This document shows, in pieces, positions 1 to 12,400 of a stretch of DNA of 64,000 bases; positions within the stretch are counted from its first letter, which is position 1; each line of letters starts with the position of its first letter. The notes beneath the pieces are model-generated. The model was not told the origin of the DNA and ran no database searches. It saw nothing but the letters and a program-made list of their open reading frames with translations. The DNA is from Candidula unifasciata (lineage: Eukaryota > Mollusca > Gastropoda > Stylommatophora > Geomitridae): assembly GCA_905116865.2 (NCBI GenBank), contig CAJHNH020001571.1:62001-126000 (forward strand), written 5' to 3'. The position numbers were made by a program, and so were the translations under genes.

Positions 1-483
1 AGGCTATGAAAAAAAAGAGGGAGAGCAATATGAACAAGTTAAATAAATAACTAAGATAAAGCTGTGTAAAATATTGATACCTCTTAGAATGAGAACGCCA
101 AAACTGAATGAAAAAATTTTCTTAGGAGTAGCGGCTGGTATGATCAACGGAGCAAGATTTAATAGCAGTAACTGAGATATTCCTTTGGCCTTGGTGGTCA
201 GAACTATTTATATGGAGAGAGTCTTATTATGAATATCCGCAAGATGTTCACTGAAATGAGCTGCTAGCTTCCTACATTTTTACCCGATATATGCTTTTTT
301 TGTACTGTGTATGTGTGTGTAGATTATAGCATAAATGAGGTTTCACAAGTAAATGCTGCCCTAACATGCCTGTAACTTACCACTGGGATTGGATGTCATG
401 ATAAAATACCCTACTGGGGAGCCGCGGTAACACAGAACGACTTTCTGCCCGCCTGGGGGTCTTTGGTTCTTCTGGTTTTTTAA

Positions 484-962
484 CGCTCACTGGCTGTCAG
501 CTCCAGCGTAATGTTATGGTTATTCATCCACTTTTGGGATTTTTTGTAGTGCAGCTACCATTACCCATGAAAAGATGTGAAATGAAAGCAAGAGGCTGCC
601 CTAAGAGGACATTGATTGATAACATTAAAGAGCTACATCGACAATACAATAGCCAATACTGCCCATCAGTCAGTGGATCACTGATTCTCCCCAAAAAGCT
701 TAAGTGCAGAAAGTGGAAATTGATGATGATGATATAACATATCTCCCTGTGAGGGCTCCGGGGTCCCATTGTAGGTAAAATAAGAATAGACACACTGCCT
801 ACCCAAAAGCATGTCATAAGAGTCGACTAATTGGGAACTTTATTCGTATCGGTGCACGTCTGTCTGAGAGGCAAGGAACCCAAAGTCTGCAAACACATGA
901 GTTAGATCTGTAAAACGGATGTGCACCCAGCACTCATGTTCCGAAACAAGACTAAACAGTTA
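484..962. mobile_element. Two fragments of the GAA-tailed retroposon (SINE-1)
   Basis: 484-546 is a short - oriented piece of the 3' end (complement of the CCAGAACTTTCC...TTTACAGCC region). 740-962 is a + oriented head copy, running from the CCCTGTG-GGGCTCC-GGGGTCCC start through GTCGACTAATTGGGA to the ACAAGACT region, without tail. Nothing else is recognised in 1-480. Confidence 0.65.
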
Positions 963-1195
963 ATGTGTGTTTCTGATGATCTCAGGCGACCCCCATGAGA
1001 GGACCGTTCGACCCACACACAAAAAAGGGTGCGGCCCACAGGCTGAGAGCCGCTGTAATAGAGCAAGTGTGAATTGTCTACCTGTAGTCCCAGCCTGAAA
1101 TGAAAGCTTTTAATCCAACCGTGTAGTGAAATACGATGACACGCTCTTCTCTGCGATTACTGCTGTGGAAATGTAATCCATTAGATTGCCTAGCT

Positions 1196-1198
<3 letters not shown>

Positions 1199-1258
<60 letters not shown>

Positions 1259-1262
1259 CATA
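1199..1262. repeat. (CA)n followed by (TA)n microsatellite
   Basis: This is an uninterrupted CA run passing into TA. Confidence 0.95.
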
Positions 1263-1656
1263 TAGTTTCATAACTTTTGATTTCACCAGTCCACAGTAGT
1301 TTATTCTTTATTCCACCCTTTTCAGTATTAGTGACTTTGTGGGCCTTTTAATGGTTAGGCGCTGTTTACATGTATGTAGCTTGCATTTATGTATATTATA
1401 AGGCGTGGTTTGCTGATTGAAAATATATGTGTCATTTGGCTTTTTCTTCCCGTCCCTGTCTCTTGATACGTCTCTGTCCGTCTCCTACTGCTTGCCTGTC
1501 TTTGTCTGGTCTGTATCTCTCCCCCTCCCCTCTACTAGTTTGTCTTGTATCTCCCCTCCCCCTCTACTAGTTTGTCTGTCTTTTGACCATCTTGCCTCAT
1601 ACACGATAACCACCCCTCCCCCTTTTTTCCTCATTCCCGAAAAAAATATTTTCCGA

Positions 1657-2000
1657 TCTTCTTCTTCTTCTTCTTCTTCTTCTTCTTCTTCTTCTTCTTC
1701 TTCTTCTTCTTCTTCTTCTTCTTCTTCTTCTTCTTCTTCTTCTTCTTCTTCTTCTTCTTCGCGTTCACCAGCTGTACACTCTGGTGGAAAGTTCTGGTTG
1801 TTCGTCCACTTCTGAACTGCAGTCCTGCCCCAGAACCTGAGTGTTGCGTGTGCATCAGTTTTACAGATCTGATTCACTTGAATGCAGACTGTTGGTTCCT
1901 TGCCTCTCTTACGACATGCTTTTGAGTAGGCAGAGGGTCTATTCTTGTTTTCCCCACGATGGGGGCCCGGAACTCACACGGGGAGTTTTCTCTGATCTGA
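1657..2000 (-). mobile_element. SINE-1 copy with expanded (GAA)n tail
   Basis: On the - strand a nearly complete SINE-1 body runs from about 2000 down to 1763 and is followed by about 34 GAA repeats (about 1657-1760). The long Ser- or Glu-repeat open frames across this stretch are by-products of the trinucleotide tail. Confidence 0.85.
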
Positions 2001-2690
2001 TGCGCGTCATCTGTTCCTTTTGTTATACTTGTCGCGTGTGCCCTTAATTGCGCAATATATTCTCACAACTGACGCTGCTTTGAACCATTTCCTCTTCTAG
2101 TTATCGCCGAAGATAATTTTTCGCCACTTGTTCACGTTAGATTCATGTTGATCTAGTTCAGCGTGACGAAAAATATTTTTTTTCCTGCAAAAGGCGATTT
2201 GAAGATTTATAACACTATTCGCATGCAATACAAAACTTGTTTAAAGAAATAAGCCCTCTATATAAGGCGAACCAATTATTGTGGTCGCCTGGATAGGGCC
2301 AGACCCACTGATTTCATTGGCTGTGTATATTCCGGGGAGTAGGGGGTGCGGGTGGTGGTGTGGACGTTCTCTTCTCAGGATAAGGAACGCCGCCACAAAG
2401 AAATGATTGCTGGATGGGGCGGGGGCGCTCAGCGCCTCCCCATCCTTGTAATTTTCTCCATGGCAGGGGCTTAAGTCGTGTTTAAATGCGCAATAATAAG
2501 AATAATAATTATGTTCTGAATGACATAATATATATGTGTGTGTGTGAACACGAACTTAAAAAGAGGACTTGTACATTTTCTAAGGGGTGAAGGGTTTACC
2601 GGTCCATAACAATTGGGGGGTCAGGCGGGGGTGCACCTCAAGATGCATGAGATCTGGGAGAAAATCCTACCACATCTCTGGATTTAACCC
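2001..2690. other. Unassigned noncoding stretch
   Basis: No gene was recognised. It holds short G-rich patches (2340-2450) and a TATATGTGTGTG run near 2530. Confidence 0.4.
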
Positions 2691-2694
2691 AGGC

Positions 2695-2935
2695 TACAGT
2701 CTCGCTGCTGTAGCTTAGGCGTTGCGAACGCGCTTCGTAATGCCGAGGTGCCGGGTTCAATCCCAGCTGCAGGCCTTGCATTGGTTTTGACAGTGGTATC
2801 GGGAAGCCGACCACCCACAAAGCAGTGGCAAACTATGGGACGTAAATTTGTCTAGAAAAACCACAACAGCCATACAAAAAATGCTGGGGTTGGTTCTGCA
2901 ACGTCCTGTATAGGATACGCAACTAACTTAAACAG
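2695..2935 (+). mobile_element. tRNA-derived SINE-3 copy
   Basis: The head carries box A-like (GTAGCTTAGGCGTTGCG) and box B-like (GGGTTCAATCCC) pol III promoter blocks. The shared body follows (GACAGTGGTATCGGGA, AGCAGTGGCAAACTA, GCTGGGGTTGGTTCTGCAA) and it ends near GCAACTAACTT. Borders follow the clean copy at 44776-45000. Confidence 0.8.
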
Positions 2936-3900
2936 TCTCGGTAGGCAAAGGCACTAATTTGTCATCGCACCTTCGTTTTCCAACTGCGCCGCACCTTATA
3001 ACCTCTTGATACATTCGAACATTTTCTTCAAACATACTAGATACAACGAATCATGGGGAAACGGGCGAGGCTGTTGTTGGCAGTCACTTTACTCCGCCTG
3101 CCGGTACCTCTCTGGATCTCCCGCCGCCCCTCTCTATCCGGTGTAGTTTTGTGCGGGTAGTCGTTTCTGAACCCCTCCCACATCTGCTCCATAAGACGAA
3201 CAGGGCTGTGTTGCCACACCTGTAGGGTTATAAGTACCGTATTTGTGCTAGAAAAGGAGCCAACTGGCGCCGACTCGACTATCTTTTATTAAAAGTGTGA
3301 AAACAAATGTTTTCATAACTGCGCATAACTTGAAAGTACGGGGAGGCAGGTTAGTTAGGGTCGAAGTGGAAAAACGTCGGTGACCTGTCTGTGCACCGTT
3401 ATCCGATTGTGGAAGAAGTAGCGTATAGAGGTCACGGCAGATTCTGGCTCACGTTGACCTGGTTCGGTTTCTGGTATACTTTTTAGGCAGCTTCCCGAAG
3501 GCCTAAATACAAGGGATGCTGAAACAAAGGAAAGATGTGTGTGTGTGCGTGCGTGCGTGCGTGCGTGTGGGGGGGGGGGGTGTCTTCAGCCCCTAAACAT
3601 TTTCTAGATGGGGGGGGGATGCCCCTGTAATTTGGCCTGGTTTAAGAGCTTAACAACAATATGCCCAGTAACAGAAAAATAATATGTTATTTTTGAAGTA
3701 ATATAATGATATCTAAAAACAAAAAGATTGCATTTCTGTACAGTTAGAAAGGTAGCGGGGGAGGGTGTTGGTTGTGGTGCAGCTAAGTCCTCTTTTAAAT
3801 GTACGCTGGGGCTCTCATTCAGATTTGGTAAAAAAAAAAAGGGGGGGGGGTGAACCTTCTCAATAAGTTTTAGCACTAAGATTCCAGTGCCCTTGCTGTT
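2936..3900. other. Noncoding stretch with GTGC and poly-G simple repeats
   Basis: No gene was found. It contains a (GTGC)n run then G10 near 3538-3581, and A/G runs near 3830-3850. Confidence 0.5.
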
Positions 3901-3924
3901 CTGTGCAAGGGCAAAAATTTCTTC

Positions 3925-4170
3925 TTCTTCGCTTTGGGTTTCATGCTCAGATCAGACCATCAGGCGGGTTGCCTCTATGAACTTGCATGTCAGCAGCAGG
4001 TCTTTCATTGTTCCCCAAAGCTTGCTCTGCACACTTTGCTCTTGAGGCCAGGTGTCTTTTCCAAGTTGTAGGTAGATTGGGCAGGTCTGCAGAATGTGCT
4101 CATGTGTTTGTGGTCCCGTTGGACAGGCACACTGTGGGGACTGTACAGTCTTTATTTTATGCATGTGTTA
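3925..4170 (-). pseudogene. 3' end of a non-LTR retrotransposon (C-terminal CCHC-type fragment)
   Basis: The - strand reads CPTGPQTHEHILQTCPIYLQ and then WPQEQSVQSKLWGTMKDL, ending in a stop. The CxC...GPQT.EHIL..CP pattern is the C-terminal end of Jockey/I-type reverse transcriptase proteins in invertebrates. The element ends in CGAAGAAGAAGAA, the same tail type as SINE-1. It is 5'-truncated. Confidence 0.7.
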
Positions 4171-4332
4171 GTTGATCTTGCAGTGTCCTGTTCATAGAAT
4201 GAATATTGTTGTATGATGCTTTCTGTTAAGTCTGCTGTTGGGGTCTTGTGGATGTTTACTGTTAGTTTGTTTGCTCCACAATTTCTTGTATTTTCCCTTG
4301 AGGCAAGAATTAACTCATGTGAGTGGTTATTA

Positions 4333-5131
4333 CAGACAGGCCAGGTTCACTGCTTGGCTTAGGGTCACCTAATGTACAGACAGGGTAGGTTCACTGCTTG
4401 GCTTAGGGTCACCTAATGTACAGTCAGGGTAGGTCCACTGCTTGGCCTAGGGTCACCTAATGTACAGACAGGGTAGGTTCACTGCTTGGCTTAGGGTCAC
4501 CTAATGTACAGACAGGGTAGGTTCACTGCTTGGCTTAGGGTCCAATAATGTACAGTCAGGGTAGGTTCACTGCTTGGCCTAGGGTCACCTAATGTACAGA
4601 CAGGGTAAGTTCACTGCTTGGCTTAGGGTCACCTAATGTACAGACAGGGTAGGTTCACTGCTTGGCTTAGGGTCACCTAATGTACAGTCAGGGTAGGTCC
4701 ACTGCTTGGCTTAGAGTCACTTAATGTACAGACAGGGTAGGTTTACTGCTTGGCTTAGGGTCACCTAATGTACAGTCAGGGTAGGTTCACTGCTTGGCCT
4801 AGGGTCACCTAATGTACAGACAGGGTAGGTTCACTGCTTGGCTTAGGGTCACCTAATGTACAGACAGGGTAGGTTCACTGCTTGGCTTAGGGTCACCTAA
4901 TGTACAGTCAGGGTAGGTTCACTGCTTGGCCTAGGGTCACCTAATGTACAGACATGGTAGGTTCACTGCTTGGCTTAGGGTCACCATGTACAGTCAGGGT
5001 AGGTTCACTGCTTGGCTTAGGGTCACCTAATGTACAGACAGGGTAGGTTCACTGCTTGGCTTAGGATCACCTAATGTACAGACAGGGTGGGTTCACTGTT
5101 TGGCTTAGGGTCACCTAATGTACAGACAGGG
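4333..5131. repeat. 44-bp minisatellite, 18 copies plus a partial
   Basis: The unit contains CAGACAGGGTAGGTTCACTG and then CTTGGCTTAGGGTCACC. Two subtypes (cagAcaggg and cagTcaggg, the latter usually with ggCCtag or ggtCcac) alternate mostly as A-A-T triplets, which suggests a trimeric higher-order repeat of 132 bp. One unit (about 4949-4990) has lost 2 bp. Confidence 0.95.
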
Positions 5132-5670
5132 ACATGTATTCTCTTTCCTTTTTCCTATATATCTCCTCTTGTTCTTTCAGTGCGTGGTCGCAAACACACA
5201 CACTATTGAGAAAGAAGAAAAGTACACAGTACACACAAACATGCACACACTGTTTTTCTCTTTCCCCCCCCCCCCCCACCTCATTAATGTTAAGTATTTT
5301 TGTTTAGCATACGACCACTGTAGGAGCACACTGGATATGCAAACTTATTTTAAGTAAAATTTAATGAAATGCAAACGCATGTAAGAAAATGTTATTACAG
5401 TAGCAGACATTGCTATTACATGTAACTCCTTCATACATCAGTAGTTTTATTTGAAACAGCAGTAGAGCCAAGTGAGAGAGAGAGAGCATCCAGGCTACCA
5501 GATGCATATTACTAGCTCAGCCAGAGTGAACAAGCTACATTTTTCACTTTATTACACAGGACATAACAGGCTGATGTATCGCTTGTTCAGTCAAACACAT
5601 AAGTGGGAAAAGACGGAGAGGAAGATGACATAACATAGAAGTGCCTTGTAAAATCAAGAACAGTCAGACA
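5132..5670. other. Noncoding stretch
   Basis: No gene was found. It contains a C run near 5266-5278 and a short GA run near 5475. Confidence 0.4.
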
Positions 5671-5675
5671 AAAAT

Positions 5676-6001
5676 GGGGGTTGGTCCCCGGTGGGTTTTG
5701 GGGCCCCTTTATGGGAGAAACAAGAATAGACCCACTGCCTTCCCAACAAGCATGTTGTAAGAGTCAACTAATTGGTGAGCTTCTTTCAAATTAGAGTGCA
5801 TCATCTGCCTGAGAGGCAAGGAACTAACAGTCTGCTTACAAAATAGCACTTTCTGCAAAATGAATGTGCATGCAGCATGCAACACTGAGGTTCTGGAACA
5901 AGACTAGCGAACAACCAGAACTTTCTGCTGGAGTTTACAGCTAGTGAACATGAAGAAGAAGAACTGGGGTTGGTTCTTCAATGTCCTGTAAAGGACACAC
6001 A
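5676..6001 (+). mobile_element. SINE-1 copy joined to a SINE-3 3' end
   Basis: 5676-5962 is a full SINE-1 body ending GTGAACATGAAGAAGAAGAA. It runs directly into the terminal 40 bp of SINE-3 (CTGGGGTTGGTTCTTCAATG, ending GCTAACATA). Confidence 0.8.
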
Positions 6002-6135
6002 GCTAACATATCGGGCCTCTGGCCCATGATATCCACATTTGTCAATGTTTTTAACCCTGAGTAAATTTAGTTTAATGGCCCGGCTGTAAAGGCTATGCAA
6101 ACAATTTAATGTTATATTCTGTAATTCATTCCTAG

Positions 6136-6421
6136 GCTGCAGACTCAAGCAGTGACCAGAAGCCAGTGTTCCCCAGTTACACACAAGTTAGCATTGGTGT
6201 TAAACAAGAACAGTCTGTAGCACCCATCTTAAGAGAAGTTGCACCTGCCTCACCAGCCACACAAATAGTCAGCCAGGTGCCAACCTTTACAGTACAAGCT
6301 TTGTCCAAGGACGTCTCAGGGGATATCAAACCTGGAACCGTCAGCTCTAATAGTGCCACCAACAATAATGCTCATACAGCCAACAATCTAACTATGCAGA
6401 TACCATTCATATTTCCCCAAG
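6136..6421 (+). CDS. SRF: SRF-like exon a (first visible exon)
   Basis: The acceptor is CATTCCTAG and the donor is G|GTCAGT. The exon is 286 nt, starts in phase 0 (AADSSSDQKPVFPSY) and ends after the first base of a codon. It is S/T/N/Q-rich and contains KQEQ, which resembles a SUMO-type motif. Frame and G/T codon continuity with the next exon are exact. Confidence 0.72.
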
Positions 6422-9400
6422 GTCAGTTGTACAGTTTTACTTTGTTTTAAATGATCAATTTCCCTATGTGGGTTCCAGGACCCCAAGCATCTTCTCTCTT
6501 GGTCTCCCCCTGCCTCTTTTCTCTCCAACTTTCCCACTGTCACAATGTACTGCTGTTTTCTCTTTCTCAAGACACAAAGAATGTAGACTGTCTCCTTCTG
6601 ATTTAGGCAGTCAGTTATCTTCGTGAGTCAATTTCTATCAAGACATCTTCATTACTGTTTTAATCTGTCCAGGGTATTCTCATAATTCGCCATTGCGGCT
6701 TGCAGATAATTTTTCATTAATCGTCATAACTTTGTGTGATTATTTCTTCTTCTTCATATTCATTGGTTGTAAACGGCAACATAAAATTCTGGTTATTCAT
6801 CCACTTTGGAACTTTAGTCTTGTCACAGAACCTGAGTTTTGCTTGCACAGCCATTTTGCAGATTTTGCAGATTTGGCTTATTTATATGAAGGCCGTTGGT
6901 TTCTTGCCTCACAGGCATATGCACTCCATCTTTGAAGGAAATACCTTAAGTAGTCGCCTTTTACAACATCCCTTTTAAGAATTAGTGGGAGAGCGAGAAA
7001 GTCGAGTGGAGAGGTGGGGAAACCAACAGTGTTCATCCAGATAAGCCAGATCTTTAAAATGGATGTGCACACAGAACTCAAGTTCTGGAACGAGACATAA
7101 GTCCAAAAGTGGACAAACAACCAGAACTTTCTGCTGGAGTTTACAGCCATTGTAATTACCCCCCCCCCCCCCCCCTTTTTCCCCATGTTAATTTTCACAG
7201 AGGATTGGAGGGAACAGGGATGGAGGGTACAGTTTCTAGAAAATGAGCAAGAGAAAGACCCCTGAATGTGGATACCAGCCATTGAAGGTTAATTGGCTTT
7301 AAAAGCACATAAGGCTGGAGAATTGGCAAGGGAACAAGATTTTAAGCATGCAATAACGAGTGACTGCTGATTAATGATAAATTCTAAGAAGAAGAAGACA
7401 AATCTACCTCACAGGGGATTCAAGCACATGACCACAAGACCAGCGTGTAGGCACGCTAGCCATTGCTGTATTAAACTCATGTGGGTGCTGTCCTAATTAT
7501 TGAGCCACACCATAAGACTGACAGCTTTGTGACCTGCTTGCTGCATTATTAAACTAAACAGTTTCCTCCCACATGTTTCAGGTACAATCTCCATGTTGCA
7601 ACAGGGGGGTCAACATATTACCATGTCTCAGTCATCACAGTCCACAAGTGTCTTGAAACCTGCCACTCTCAGCCAGGTGGTTTCTGCTCTCAGTAGTAAG
7701 TACTTGATGTGTCATTGTTATTGCTGCTGCTATTACAGTCATTACTTCTTTCTTTCTTTCTTTTGTCAAAATCTGCTTGTGCCGCTAGGCGTCGCAGTCT
7801 ATCAGATGATCGGCAACCGAGCCAGGGCGCGCTCAGTCGCTTCATATGCCGTGATGTTATGAAGTCTCAAGTTGTCCGTGGCTCCTTCAATCCATCTTCT
7901 TCTTGGTCTTCCCCTGCCTCTTGGTGTTTCGATTTTCATGTTGTATGCTCTTGATGCTGGCATCGTTGGTTCCATTCTCATTAGGTGACCAAACCATCTC
8001 ATTCTTTGCTTCTCAATAAATTTAACGATGGGTATGGTTCCAATAGTTCTTGTAATCACATCGTTTCTCACTCGATCTCTTCTGGTTTTATTCGCAGCCA
8101 TTCTCAAACATCTCATTTCACAGGTGGTTAGTCTTCTCTCGTGTTCTTTTGTTAATGTCCAAGTCTGACATTGATAACCTAATGTCGGTATAAAGATTGT
8201 ATTTATAATTTGTCTTTTTATCTCAGCTGGGACAGCAGGGTGTTTTAAAATTGGGGCAAGCTGGTATGCGACATTGTTGGCTTGTTGGATTCTTGCTTCG
8301 ATCTCTCTGTCTATTTTACCATTAGATGTAAAGATACTTCCCAAGTATTTAAATTCTTGCACTTGTTTTAGGCTGTGATCTAGAATCTTTATGTCGATGG
8401 TCTGTTGCTCTCTACTTATGCTCATGACTTCTGACAGTCATTACTAACTTCTTCATTATCAGCTAGCTGATATACAAACATGGACGCACAAACGCATGCC
8501 TTTCAAAGCAGTACTACACAGACGGTCATTATATTATGTTGCCTAATATGTCCTACAGTCATACGCCGGTGTGTTGGGAAATGAACAGGCGGACAGACTC
8601 GCTGGCTCTGCACAACTTGGTGCAATGCTGATGCATGATAGGGCAGATGTGGTTTGTGCCTTGTGGGAGAGCGTATACAGTTAGGAGGAGCAGATGGATC
8701 ACCACCGTGACGAGAGGTTCTGGCAGATGTTCGAGGCTCAGAGGAAAGGCAAGGTGGACGTTTAATCAGAATGCTACTGGCACCATTAGTATCGTAACTC
8801 TTCGTTGGCTCTGAAGATGGGGACGGAGCACTTATGGAAATGCTCTGAGTGCTGTGATGTCAGTTCTTGACTCAACTCAACTCCTACGGTCATACACTTA
8901 TTCCTGAGTCCATGTCAAACACTACACAGTTTCACAGGAAGCAATACCTCTTTTGGATACAGTATAAAGCAAAGGGATGTTTGTTATCACAGAAGGTACA
9001 TACCACATTTTCTGTGTATAAGACGCCCCCGCTCCCATTTGTAAGACAATCCCTATTTTGTTAGCCCAGTACTAAAGAAATAAATATTTCAAACACAATC
9101 CCAGGTACAACTCACAAACTCGGGCCCAGAAAGAGAGTGACTTTCATTGCCATTCATCCCTAAACGTCAGAATGTCACAGCTTAGATTATCCAGCATTAA
9201 TTATATTACTTTGCCTCTTATTCTCAACCACTACCATATCCGGTCACCACATCTTCATATGACCAATAATGCAGCCTCTTTCTTATAGTTGCTTATAATA
9301 TTCAACATTTATTAGAATTTTTCAACAGAACGAACAAGCAAACAAACTTTACTTTACTTTCAGAGTTCAGAATGAGGCTCAACAGCCTATCTAAAATTCG

Positions 9401-12400
9401 TCCCTTTTGCTCTCACTCCTTTTATACATTGTTTTGTTTAATCACCTTTTAACGGGTATTAAAAATCGTTGACAACAACTAAATATTAGTTACAAAACAT
9501 TGGAATATTTTTAGATTATCCCTATATTTCTAACAGTACTAGTTATTAATATAATTTTAATAAATGTAGGGGAATTATACCATATACTTAATACACTGTT
9601 ATCTTTTGGCCAGATAAATTTGATAGCTGGCTGCTTTACTGGGTGTATGGAGAAGATTCAGGGAAGGATGTATAAAGGGGGGGGGGGGAGGGGGTGAGAG
9701 GGGTACACTTAGATTTACATTTAGCAGACTTTTACTTTTTAATCTTATTACCTATTTCTTTGTAAATACAGATCAAAATGTTTCCAGTAATCAAACTAAC
9801 CACATGAGTGACCTCAATACACCACTTCCTGTCAGCACACCCTCGGCTATCAACATTATGCAGGGTAAGTTCCCTTTATAATACAACAGCAGGATTCATT
9901 TGATGTTATTATGCTAGGTAAGGGTTTATTATTAGATTTATTATGAGCTGTATTACCAGTGTGACTTTGTGCCCATATTACATACTTCTGGTTTTGAATT
10001 CACCCATAAATGAACAGTTGGCATGTTTTGTTGTGGTTTACAGCTAAGCTGCAATATATATGTGTCTTTCTGTCCAACATATTCACTTTCAACAAGCACC
10101 TGATAAGTTCCCTTTTGAGGTATTCTTGATAGTAAACAGAGGGTCTATTCTCTTTATTTCCCCCAAATGGCATCAGAAACCACACAGGGAATATAATATA
10201 CTATTTTGAACTGTGAAAACCAGCAGTATATCAATCTCAGGTTCTGCAGTGTCACCATGACACTACTAAGGTAATTAATTTTCTCATTGTCTTGTAACTT
10301 ATTTTGTTGTTGCTGTTTTGAGACTCCCCTGCGTGTCACACGTCAATTAAATGTAGTTTTCATCTTATAGATTTTAATGCTTAACAGCTTTTAAAAAATG
10401 AATCATTAATTAATTTGTAATAGGCACTGTTGTGTTGTAGTGGGTTGAAAAATTCATGCTGTCGTATTTTCAATAATTTCCCCATAATTACTTATCTTAG
10501 AAAAGTGACTTTTTCCCCCCCACAGGCTCCTATTTTCATCTCTGCGTTTAAAAAAAAAAAATATTTAGAGTGCCTAGGTGTACCAAAACAGATGTCTTTA
10601 TTATTTTCATCACTTTATTTAATAAGGTAACAAAACAAATTTTTACAGTACCAACATGAATTGCCCTAACCCTAACAACATAAGTAAAATTTTTACAACT
10701 TGTCGCATACTTGGAAACGATCCAGCACACTCATTTAAAAGCCTGTTGTGACACTTTTAGTGCAGCATTTATGGTCTTATTAAGAATTTACATAAAAAAT
10801 AAGAGACCCGTGTTTATATGAAAGGTCGATTGGTTACATTTGAACTTTGTGCTGTACAACTCTTAAAAGACAGTCCAGCAAGGATCATAATATATTTTTA
10901 TACCTCGAATAAGCAAAAATGCATTCTGATGACTTTCTATGCACAAAAATAATCTGACATATCACTGAAAGTGAAATAAATGTTAACATATAATTTCATC
11001 CATTTATATTCCGCTACGGCTAAGATATAATGTTTTGAACATCGGCACCAATTTGTGAATACATGTGACGTGACGGGTGGTTTAAATGTTTATGTTGTTG
11101 AATAGGGATGTTCCTCTCAACCCATTCCCTCCACCAGATTAACCGAACTAAAATCTGAGCTATGTTGCTCTCAGACAAAGTCCTGGATATCCAAGAAAAC
11201 AGCCATATTGGCTCGTTAAGTACTTTAACATTAGCTGCACTTGGTACCCACAAGAGAAGGCAAGGAATTTTAGATGTCTATCATACTTAATGAATTATTA
11301 GACAGGGCAAGTGATTCCTCCGTCATCTACCTTCTCCCGGTGTTATTATTAATAATTAAAGAATTATTATATTATTTGAGCCCCCACCAAATGGTATTCT
11401 ATCCTAACAGTTTTAATTAAACATGTAAGAACAGACATTTGGAATTTAACAAACTATGTAGTTTAAAACTTGACATACAGCTTTATGTACTACAATGAAA
11501 TTACCAGTTTGTTGATTTACACAAACAGTGACTGGTTAATGAAAGTGATACGCTTCAGCGAGACAAACAGCTCGGGGTTTAGAGTGGTATGATAATGATG
11601 ATAAAAGGTTAACATAAAGGGGTTAACTCAACTTATAAGCCTCTGACAGCCGTGAGGAACTGTCAAGCTTGTCCAACTCTTCCTTGCCTGTTGTCTGCCT
11701 GTTTCAGCTTATTCTCCACTTCCTCCCCACCTCGTTCTCCACATCGTTCTCCACCTCGTTCCCAGCTGGCAGAGTCTAACACTATGTAGTCTCTTTCATG
11801 GACTGATCGTCACATGGGCGCTGGGAACTTTTCCATCTATCGCCAAACCAGAGTACGACAGTAAAATATACCTTTACGTCGACCTGTGTTTGTTTGCCGG
11901 CAGGCTGCGATTAATGACGGGAATTCCACAGGCTCGAAGTATAAGTATCAATCTATTGTTCAAATTAAACTCCTCCCTTTACTTAGTTTTTAACCAACCC
12001 TCAAGATGATGGCTTAAGCTCCGCCTCCGGAGTACCCATCAAATCAAATTGGCTAACCAGTGACCTGTCACTCACAGTGAACGGCCTACAGTACGACCTT
12101 GACCAAGATAAAACATTCCTAATTGCCAAACACCTGTTCTCCCCAGAATTACACTGACGTGTTAAACTTTAAACTTCTCGTCGCCTCTATGTCTACAGTC
12201 CGCTCAATTCGTGTTAGGTAATCTTTTATGACCTACGGTCCAGCTCAGGTGTGATGCTAAGTTCCCCGTTCGCTGGCCTCTACAGTCTGTGGTCAGGAGA
12301 TAACATTCTGACACTGGCATGAGAATAGCATTCCTAGCTACAGTGTAAAGTTTTAGGTAATATTACCCAAGGTTGGGTCGCTTTGTCTGGACTAAGGACT

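Noticed and set aside
1417..1877. Long poly-Ser, poly-Glu and poly-Lys open frames
   Set aside because: They are the frames of a (TTC/GAA)n tail of a retroposon. No splice signals or conserved flanks were seen.
2695..2780. Possible tRNA gene (box A and box B)
   Set aside because: The head is repeated with a common 150-bp body at four other sites and shows target duplications, so it is a SINE. Heads at 25580, 33350, 34800, 35870 and 61365 were treated the same way.
4333..5131. CRISPR-like array
   Set aside because: Units are contiguous 44-bp repeats with no variable spacers and no cas genes, in an intron-bearing genome. The same holds for 43960-44685.
10660..10676. CCCTAACCCTAAC telomere-like sequence
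   Set aside because: Only two units; chance occurrence in an intron.
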